A stretch of 23,253 bases of DNA from Parachlorella kessleri (taxonomy: Eukaryota; Chlorophyta; Trebouxiophyceae; Chlorellales; Chlorellaceae): positions 1 through 23,253 of the forward strand of contig BBXU01000521.1 in assembly GCA_001598975.1 (NCBI GenBank). The letters run 5' to 3'. Shown here piece after piece: positions 10,001-18,600 of the stretch. The translations under genes and the position numbers were made by a program. Under the pieces are notes generated by a model. It saw only the letters and a program-made list of their open reading frames with translations. It was not told where the DNA came from and made no database searches. Each line of letters opens with the position of its first letter. Positions within the stretch are counted from its first letter, which is position 1.

Positions 10001-13000
10001 CCAGGAAGTTACAAGTACCTGATTGGTGACAGCAGCATCCCCCAGGGCGATGATACTGCCCTCACTTCCTGCCACACGAAGGTGGGTGTCCACCACCAGC
10101 CCGCCCCTGTCACCCTGGGAAGGGCCCAGCTTGTGCCTGAGAAGCTCAACCTGCAAACTTAATGGGTTTGCAGGGTAACTTTTGTGACGTGTGTCCCCGC
10201 CGCCCACCACGGTTGCTAGGGGCTGGCCGGCTCATTGTGCGCAGCGACTCGACCTGTGCGGCGCGGCGGCCGGACACCTTACCAACCCCTGTCCATAAGT
10301 AGCCTTGGCTTGCTCTGGAAGGTGTCCCGCCAGGAGTCTGTATTAGTAGTAGTAGTCTAATACCGTACCGCCACCTGACCATGCAGGAGTCGATAGAGCA
10401 GCTTTCAGAACCACACCTGGAACACCATATCTCTCCTGCCGCCAGCGGCCTAGCATACAGGTGGTGTATCTCCCACATCTTCAATCCTCATGTCATGGGC
10501 AACGCCGGCAGACGCTCCTTTACTAAAGTAGTACTCACCAGAGGGTTGGGTGCGATGCCCGCCGTCCACACGCAGGTGCTGTTCCTAAGCTCCACGACCG
10601 AGCCATCCTGCTTCTTGACTGTCACACTCTCCTCCTTCACTTCCAGTACCCTGCTCAAAGGTAGGCGCCTGCCAATATTAGTGACACTCAGTGCCGGGTT
10701 TCATGCACGCTTTCCACCTCACAAACCTGCATAGTGATGCGGCACTGGCACCCCACGACAGGTTCATGAGCAGTTGGGTTGGGACGCTAGGCTACTGCTG
10801 GCATGCCTAGGAGATGCCTGGGTGGATGCACAGCATGAGTCACCCACATGGCTTCCAGCATGAGTCAGGAGCATGAGTCACCGCATGCGTCACCCACATG
10901 GCTTCCAGCATGAGTCACTCACATGGCTTCCAGCATGAGCCTAACTCCCTCCTTGGATAGCAGCTTGCCAGCGTATCGCGACACATCCTCGTTGAATGTC
11001 CCCAGCACCCGGTCCTGGGCGTCCACCAGAGTGATGCTGATGTCGTCCTGTATGGGCATAATGAACGCCACAGCTCAACTCCCCTATACTGGTTTCCTGA
11101 AATACAGAAGATCAGGTCTTGGGCGTGCACCAGCATGCTACTGATGTCATCCTGCACAGGAGCGCAAGGTCAGAGCACAGCCTGTCTGTCCACGCTGTGC
11201 TGAACGTCAAGCACCAGGTCTCTTATGTGCAATAGCAGTAGGTTGATGTCATCTGCACAGAGGGGCAAGGTTGGTAGCACCGTCTTCTTACAGTATACGA
11301 CAGCGCTGGCCTGCTGGGTGCTGCAGTGACCCGCTTGCTGCTTGCCAGCAGCAACCGCGGCCAGGCCTGACCAAGCCCTGGCCTCCATGGTTGGTATACA
11401 TTCTGTGGCTGCGCTGAGTGACTTTTGTGTCCCTACCGGAACAGCAGCTCTCCACTGCATGACAAGCCTGGCAGCAGTGTATAAACGACGCCAAGCTGTG
11501 ACATCGCAGGAGGTGTTCGTGCTATCCTTCATTGCTATGCGGACCTGGCTGTCACTCTGAAGCAAGAAGGTCACCCAGTCTGCATACCATGCACACCTTG
11601 AACAGCCCTAATAGCTGCCACTTCCCGTCGTGGTTTCTTGTGGCAGGCACCCCCCTGCCGGACTTTGGACCACGCTAGTACGCATCAATACAGGCCACAT
11701 CTGTGTTGGTAGTATATGATGTAGACGCAAGTGGAAGTCCAATGCCGAAGCTGTCTCACTCTTCAACATAGCAACTGTCACAACCCCTTCATTCCCTACA
11801 CCAGTACATTGTACCGCCTCCAGGGCCTACCTACCTTGATGTGTGGGAAGTCGCGTGCCACGTCTTGAGCCACCAGGTCGTGGAGCTCCGCAGCCACCTC
11901 CACCCCTGAGGGGCCCCCGCCCACCACCACAAAGCTGAGCAGCCTCTGGCGCTCCTCCGGAGACACACCCGGCTCCGCAGCGGCATGGATGGAGCCCCTG
12001 TACATCCACGGGGGAATCTGGTGGGGAGCTGCTTACGGTCCTACTTGGTGACTTGCAGACAGCGGCGGTGAAGCTCTCCCATGGCACATCAGCATGTGCC
12101 AGTCAGGCGCCCTGACCCCAACCTGGCACCACAGAACGGCCATGCACGGAGCAGGGTATAGGTAGATTATCAGCGGCCTTTTGGGCCACCCATGCGTGCA
12201 CCGCAAAGTTGCCCTGGAGCTCTTCAAAAGCATGCACCACGCACCTGATCCTGTCCCTCAGCCTGCGGGCATCGTCAATGGTCTTGAGAAACCAGCAGTG
12301 ATCGGCAGCCCCCGGTGTGCCAAACGTGTTGTTGACGCTGCCAACCTGCACTCATAGGCGTGGCGGCGTGGGTTTGTGGCCTGCACTTAAGATACCGTTG
12401 CTATTCACCATCGCCTGCAGCCCAAGCCCACACATATCAGGTCCTTGTGAGTACCCATGGCAAGTGAGCTTGCCTACCATAACACCATGGCAGCGCAGGA
12501 AGGGTTGCAGACACACCAGGCAAGGCGCCTTGGGAGGTGGCTCAAGAACATACCGCCAGGATCAGGACATCATAGGGCACTTGGAAGCTCCCAGCGCCTA
12601 GCCCATCTGAAGCGCCATCCCCCATATTCTGCAACAAGAAGAACAGTAGCCCCGGCAAATCAGCAAACAGACAGCATGTTGTTGTACCACCCTCTCACGC
12701 TGCCACAATGGTGGCAGGGTCCCAGCACGGCATTGGTGCTGCTTGTAGGCGCAAGGCGGAGTGTGACGATGGCACCGGGGGTTGCTGGTGGATAACGAGC
12801 CATACCACCACTCCTATAACTTCCAATGCGACATGTCAAAAGACACTCTCATGCACTCACCTGGCACGTCAGCAGCCTCGCCGCCGGGTCGATGTCAGTG
12901 CACGCTGCTTTTAGGTAGATGCCCTGCGAACGGGGCAAGGAGCCACTCTCACGCTGCAGCGGCGCAACACATACCGGCGGCCGCCTGACAGCCCTGCTGG

Positions 13001-14409
13001 TTTCGACTACTCAGGCTTCCCTCGGTGAGGGTTTCAACACTTGCCTTCCCCCGCACAAAGCGCTCAATGGGGGTCACCACTGTGCTCTCCTCGACCGTGC
13101 CAGACATGGCACCTGCAGTGGGGTGCGCAGACCTAGGTGAGCCCAGGTTATATATCCACGATGGTGGCACGAAGGGCAGTGCATATATACAATATATACC
13201 TAGCCAGGGTGCCATCGCTGCCTGAGTGGCGCATGCACAGTGCATGTATGTTGTGCTTTATGACGGTGGAGGACTTGACACCAGGCTGCGCACATGCGCA
13301 CTTACTTGGTAGGAGGGGCGTGAACAGGAAGACATCCCGAGGTGAGACGACTGTCAGTTCGTAGGCCCCGTCGTCTGTAGTCAGTGTGCAAGTAAACGAG
13401 GCTGGGCAGGTTTTCATCCTCTCTCTGCTCTGCTGTGTGCACGGCGGACGGCATGGAAATACCAAGGACTGCTCCAAGGAACTCCAACGAAGCACCAGGA
13501 ACTGCTACCAGGCACCAGAAGGCCAAGCTGCAGTGCATGCTGCAGGGGGGCCGCTAGGCTCGTTGCGTGCATGGGACGGGGCCATGGCCCCTAGGCACCA
13601 CACTGCACATGGGGTCTGGCCAGGCAGGGGGCTTGTGCCTGCCCAAGGGAGCCTATGGCAGGCTTGCTTCTGCAGGCAGGGGGGCCTACCTTGCATGCAA
13701 ACCCTGCTGGCCGGCCTGGCGAGGTGCATGTACTGTGGTTGCCGGGCCAACCTAAGAGCAGGGCAAGGCCACGCTTAGGCACGCTGCCCTTCTGGCTGCT
13801 GACCACCCCCCCTCTCACCTGCAAAGACCTTGCCATCCACGTTTCTCAGGAAGGACATAGCCCCCCAGCCAGACCCCAGCACAACCACACGCAGCTTCTC
13901 CTTCTGGGGCTTCAGCATCACCCTGCCTTCTCGCTGCTGTTCGAACGATACTTGGGTTTCCTGTACATGGGAAAACATACGGGAAAAGCTCCTCTCTGTC
14001 CCGATGCACAGCTACAGCATCCCTGGAACCCTATGGGGGGAAACTGGGGCCAGCTGGGGACAGCGGAAATTTCCCCTTTTGGGCATGCCCGGCCGCTTGG
14101 CACTTCCTGGATGCAATAGGCTCCCCTTTGGGACTAGTACTAGTAGGCTCCAGCACGCAGCTACCTAGCCATCCCGACAGTGCAGGGCTAACTCTAGCTC
14201 CATATCCAGACCTGTTGCCATAACTGGTGCCCGAACGCGCTCACCACGCTCACGGTCTGGGCGGAGGCCCTGGTAGACAATCTTGTGAGTGGCAGCCTCT
14301 TGGAGGTTGATCGCCGCTCGTACAGGCCCAACCGAGGTACTTTCACAGCCTGGGGCCTGTTGTGCAATACGAAGGCTCCCTGGGGACGACTTTGCGTCGC
14401 AGCCTGCAT
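7062..14409 (-). CDS. Type II NAD(P)H dehydrogenase, NDB (EF-hand) class, 17 exons, 672 aa
   Basis: A single-subunit, non-proton-pumping FAD enzyme that passes electrons from NAD(P)H to a membrane quinone. Exons in transcript order: 14254-14409, 13819-13960, 13306-13374, 13045-13112, 12861-12923, 12554-12628, 12245-12345, 11835-11997, 10923-11047, 10539-10650, 10019-10150, 9656-9754, 9121-9236, 8846-8945, 8207-8445, 7613-7748, 7062-7184; 2,019 nt, in frame. Residues 1-52 form an Arg/Ser-rich organelle presequence ending near RLSTRASA. First Rossmann fold [10 protein letters not shown] (77-86), then [14 protein letters not shown] (110-123), NTFGTPG, second Rossmann fold [11 protein letters not shown] (248-258), and FAD-site ALGDAA (393-398). 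An EF-hand-like insert follows (about 403-435), with Pro, Gly and Ala at positions 1, 3 and 12, so calcium binding is probably lost. A Ser/Gly/Asn-rich low-complexity insert spans about 530-586. The C-terminus, [11 protein letters not shown] to HTRYFGRR, is the family membrane-anchoring part. The insert places it nearest plant NDB. Plastid versus mitochondrion is undecided. Confidence 0.92.
7694..7947 (-). repeat. Tandem copies (about 100 bp) of the exon 16 5' edge, acceptor and upstream intron in the NDB-like gene
   Basis: The true edge (7694-7786, with the acceptor after 7748) is followed by copy 2 (about 7790-7888) and a worn copy 3 (about 7891-7947). Over a 55-nt stretch spanning exon and acceptor, copies 1 and 2 differ at four positions. 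Copy 2 keeps an AG and would join exon 15 in frame, but it reads about 18 residues from [12 protein letters not shown] and then meets TAG. Copy 3 has lost the acceptor. Confidence 0.85.
9197..9424 (-). repeat. Three copies of the exon 13 5' edge plus acceptor in the NDB-like gene
   Basis: The true edge is at 9197-9246 (acceptor before 9236), copy 2 at about 9311-9360 and a degraded copy 3 at about 9375-9424. Copies 1 and 2 both read AGQE(Y/H)PQLGEVA. The copy 2 acceptor (exon base 9350) lies 114 nt upstream of the true one and the sequence between is open, so its use would add 38 residues in frame. Confidence 0.82.
10340..10363 (-). other. Hairpin in intron 10 of the NDB-like gene
   Basis: GTATTAG (10340-10346) and CTAATAC (10357-10363) are perfect inverted repeats around a TAG-repeat loop of 10 nt. 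It lies inside the intron 10151-10538. There is no evidence of function. Confidence 0.6.
10815..10939 (-). repeat. 25-bp tandem array carrying the exon 9 3' edge and donor site in the NDB-like gene
   Basis: Units start at 10815, 10840, 10865, 10890 and 10915, an exact 25-bp period. The units at 10840, 10890 and 10915 are near identical, the one at 10865 is degraded and the one at 10815 keeps only one end. Each full unit is about 17 nt of exon (coding LMLEA) plus 8 nt of intron with a GTGAGT or GTGGGT donor. The unit at 10915-10939 holds the true exon end (10923). Confidence 0.92.
11011..11255 (-). repeat. Three copies (spacing about 103 bp) of the exon 9 5' edge plus acceptor in the NDB-like gene
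   Basis: The true edge is at 11011-11050, with copies at 11115-11154 and 11217-11255, spaced 104 and 102 bp. They read [24 protein letters not shown] and a degraded [12 protein letters not shown]. Copy 2 keeps GTGCAG but lies 104 nt upstream, so its use would shift the frame. Confidence 0.88.
12924..13044 (-). other. GC-AG intron (intron 4 of the NDB-like gene)
   Basis: Exon 4 ends FVRGK and is followed by GCAAGT. Exon 5 begins after GTTCGCAG with [12 protein letters not shown]. No GT in this region gives a join that keeps both the FVRGK and [10 protein letters not shown] blocks, whereas AAG|GCAAGT is the classic context of the minor GC-AG class. The intron is 121 nt, the shortest in the gene. 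Confidence 0.82.
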
Positions 14410-15621
14410 GGTTTTCCAGTACTTGCAGTGAACGATGCCCGTGAACACGACAAAGAAATGTGGCTGGCGATCTAAACGCCCTGGGAACTGTCCAGATGTG
14501 TTGGTATGGCAGATTCAGTACCACCACAAGGCTACTGGTGCCTAGGAACTCTCTCACAGGTCTGAGTATAAGCAACGAACACACTGGATGTCTCACCAAA
14601 CAGGACGGGTATGGTCGTACCATCCACTAAAATGATAACACCATCATGGCATGATGGACAACGCGTGAGGCACCGCCAAGAGCTGGGGATTCAGCAACTT
14701 ATTCCTTTGATAAGGTGGCAGGTAATGCTAAGTGAGAGTTGGGGGTGAACTGTGTACCGACAGGGCTGGATGCAAGTATGCCCCGAGTCTAGGTCAGTTT
14801 GGTGAACTCAGGGGCCGCGTACGTTGCCATAGCCGGTGCTTTAGCTGGCCAGTGCCCCTTTCAAGCTTGGTGAGGCTGTGCACCCAGCGTATAGCAGGAC
14901 ACACCAGCTTCCAAGTTTGGGCGGAAGGCGCCAAGGAAGGCAGCTGCGGGTCAGCCGAACCCTGGGACAATCCATATCCCTCCTCCTTCGTTCGCTCCTC
15001 CAGCCCCAAAGTGGGCCAGAACGGTTTCACGTATGTCAATCGAGATGTCAAAAGTGTCATCCAAAAGGCGCCAGTGAGTGTGACCAATAAACCGTGCCAC
15101 CACTTCAGATTAAACAGTCTCCACGTACCAACAAAACTGGACTGTACCGTAAGAATATGATTTCGGCAACCAACCAGCCAACAAAGACAGCTGCACAGCA
15201 CCTTTGCCGACGCCACGCTAGGAGAGGGCACAGCAGCGCCCCCACCTCCCTGGTTGACCAGACATCGTGCTAGCTGACTCAGTTCCCATACCGTACTCCT
15301 TGACCGTCGGGGCCCCATGAAATGCCTCCTTCAGCAAGCGATGGGGCACTTGCTTGCATGTGCAAGACAAGAGCAACTGCCCCTAGCTGCAAGCGCTGCT
15401 GCGGCGCCGGTGGCACCGGTGACGGTGGCTCAAACCGCAGCGCTGGTTCCCTATAAGCTTGGGGTGCCACTGTTGCCGCCGCGGTGACTCTCCCACCTCG
15501 CAGCCCTGGCCTTCGTCAGAGTCACTGTGCAGTCTCACCTGAGCGACGATGGCAACCACAATGTGTGGCGTGCCGCCGCCAACAGTGCTGGAAGGGCAGC
15601 AACAGGGGCTGCTGACCACGA
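14410..15621. other. Interval between the AI-2E-family gene stop and the NDB-like gene start; no gene found
   Basis: About 1.2 kb that should contain the 3' UTR of the upstream minus-strand gene and the promoter and 5' UTR of the NDB-like gene. It holds overlapping ORFs of 140-175 codons on both strands (for example 14794-15318, minus), but none shows a recognisable domain. No TTACA was seen. A perfect inverted repeat CCATCAT-GGC-ATGATGG lies at 14641-14657. Confidence 0.55.
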
Positions 15622-18600
15622 TCACCGCAGGCTGTCATAGCCGCTATCAAAGTCCACGCTGCGCATGTTGTCCTGGGAAACATTCTCCAGCTCCTTTGCC
15701 GCCACATCTGCAGATAAATGAACAATAACTAGATAAATACATAATAACGCCCAGGCCTCGCTAACATCTGCAGACAGACAGTGGTGGCAGCACGGTAGCT
15801 TGCACCCTGAAGTCGGCTTCCTGAGTATCGTGCAAGAATCAGTGAATATCGCTGGTTCATCAATCGATCAAATAATGCCCCTTTCCTCAACTCAAACCTA
15901 ACCAAATGCAACTTCTTCCAGCCACAATCAGACAGAGGTCGTGGGACCATATCGACGGCAGCATAAAGTACACGTGCAAGGCTGTGCCCCAGTGTTTGCT
16001 GGCCTAGCAGAAGGAAGCACAGGCACTTGAGGCAGGGCAGAGTACCCTACAAGAAGGACCTGTGCCAGGTCTCCAGTAGCACCCTACCTACCTGTCACAG
16101 AACAGTGCGGGTAGCAGATACAGTAGTCCAGGGCAAAGACTGTCAGGGGCACTGCAGCAGAGCAGGCGGCGCGTAGGGTTGTGGACATGTGTCATGCCGG
16201 AAAGAAGGAACAAGGGGTGAACCCATGCACACGCTCAAACATCCTTGATTCCCCAGACCGTACCTCATGCTCAGCTGACAAATGACAGCAACGCAAACAA
16301 TTGCCAAGCCTGGGCTGGACTTCGCACCCGTATGATGAAGGCACCCCTCAATCCAACCACTGTCACTTGCTCGCAAGGCACCTATCCAAGTGCCCCTAAT
16401 GCCAGCAGCAGTCCCCACCGCCAGGGTTTTGCTTGGCCCAGTCAACAGAACCACCTCCTACATTACAAATGAAGTTAGGCAGGCTGCTGTCCTGCACTGC
16501 ACGCGCCCTGCCCCCATCTGCGTGCCCACCTGCTACAGCAGCCCCCACATGCCCAGGCTAGCCACCCTCCACCCTCACCTGCTAGCAGCAGCCCCCAGAC
16601 GCCCAGGCTATCCACCTCCGCCCTCACCTGCTAGCAGCAGCCCCCACATACCCAGGCTGTCCACCTCCACGCTCACCTGCTAGCAGCAGCCCCCAGACGC
16701 CCAGGCTATGCTCCGCCACCACAAGCACTGCCAGTACCAGCAGTGGGTGCAGCTTGAGGTGGGCGGAATAGATGGCAGGGTTGAGGCCATACGCCTCCAC
16801 AAAGTGCACCCCGGTGACCATCAGGACCACCAGGGCGAGCTGCGGGGCAGCAGATGCGGAATCTCTGATACTGATTAGTAACCATTGGCCTCCACAAAGT
16901 GCACCCCGGTGACCATCAGGACCACCAGGGCCAGCTGCAGGGGCAGGGCAGGATGCATGATGAGCTGTTTCTTATACCGTGCCAAGGCTTGTACAAGACA
17001 TCGTGGTACCAATACAGATCCCGCAAGTTGCGCCCAGGTGACCATCAAGCCCACCAGGGAGGGCCGACTGCGGCGCACAGGCCAAAGCGCACGCATAGGA
17101 GTGTCAAGGTGGTTGTTTTGCGATACGCGTGTCGCTCAGGCCTTGTGGATAAAGGGGGAATTTTAGACCCATTGTGTCCTCCACGGACCCGCCTGGGGGA
17201 CCGTCAACACCAGAGGGCAGGCCACAGAGCACGGGGAGCGCTGGGGGAATGCAGAACCCTCAACCCCAGGGAGGCTTCATAGGGACACCTTAAAATGTTT
17301 GAAACGATTGCACTGGTGGCACTGTTGTGCCTGGAGGGAAGCCACATGTGTTGCGGGCCGCAAAACTGGTAGGTGCGGCTGCAATTAAGAACCGCCGGCA
17401 AAGAGGGGGCGGGCAAGAAAAGGTGCAAGTCTGGTCCGAATACAATGTAGTTCTTATCGCACAGAGAGGAACCCACTGTACCTTGAGGACGCCATATACC
17501 GCGCGACCAACAAGTTGACCAAATCTTGAATGTGATTCCATAGAATCCCATCGTCAGGCAGCGAGCCGCACCTTCAAGAAGCCGTACTCTGTGAGCGCCA
17601 CGAAGCCAATAGGCACTGTAGAGATGATAACGCCCGCGATGGGGATGAAGCCGCAGATGAAGACAAACAGGGACAGGAGGCCGATGCCGGGCAACTTGAG
17701 CGCCCACATGCCCAGGCATGTCAGGATGGTGTTCACCACGGCTATGCGGGCCTGCAGAGAATGGAAAGAAAGAATGGAAAGCTGTAAGACTGGGGTTCAC
17801 CACCGCGATGCGGGCCTGCAGGGAATGGAAAGAAAGTACAAAAAGCTGTAAGACTGGGGTTCACCACGGCTATGCGGGCCTGCAGGGATCGGAAGGAAGG
17901 GAAGGTGTCACAGTGGTACTCACCACGCCTATGCGGGCCTGCAGGTAAGAGCAGTATGAGCAGTGCGGTGGCGCAGCGGCAAGTGACTACAGGACTTTGG
18001 GTGATTTTGATATGGCTGTCAGGATGGTCTTTACCACCGCCGTGCGGGCCGGCAGGCAAAGGGAGGAAGGGACAGGCAGGTGGCGCAGCAGCAGGTGCAT
18101 GCAGGACTGTCCCCTTGGTTCAAGCCTGGGCGGCCGGCTAGGTGCCCACTTGCCCACTGCCGTCTGCATGTGGCAACCCCTTGGAAAGACATCCCTACTA
18201 TCCCTGTAGTATCCTCCCAAACCGAGATGACGCAGTCACTTATCATGACTTGCTATACTGCATGGGCTTCTAGCCATGGGAGGGGGTGGTCAAGACGACA
18301 GTGTACTCCGCACCGCGACCCTGAAGTGGCCAAGCCGCAGCCGCATGCACACAGCGCCCTACGAAACAACCGTAGCATACCCCAGCACCGCCGCAGCCAC
18401 CAGCCACACAAAACACAGCCGGTAGCCCACCGGATGTCACACCACTCCGGCCACAGTGCCCCGTCCGCGCACACACCTGCGCTTGTAGCGCTTTGCCAAA
18501 GAGCGTGGCAAAGACCTTGAGCGAAGGCGTGACGGTGTTGTAGATGGGTGCCAGGCGGGACGTCCGCAGGGAGCTGACCCCCTTGGCAATCCTGGGTAGG

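Noticed and set aside
12170..12244. Extension of exon 7 reading [13 protein letters not shown], similar to the family's VIDCFE
   Set aside because: No GT donor follows in a suitable place, while the GTGCGT at 12244 joins exon 8 in the right phase and gives [16 protein letters not shown], which aligns with the family.
14794..15318. 174-codon minus-strand ORF, and a 142-codon plus-strand ORF at 14732-15160
   Set aside because: No domain, signal or compositional sign of coding; they overlap each other on opposite strands in what should be UTR and promoter DNA.
16527..16709. CRISPR-like regular spacing of repeats
   Set aside because: The units are contiguous tandem repeats without unique spacers, lie in a eukaryotic intron and include the exon edge.
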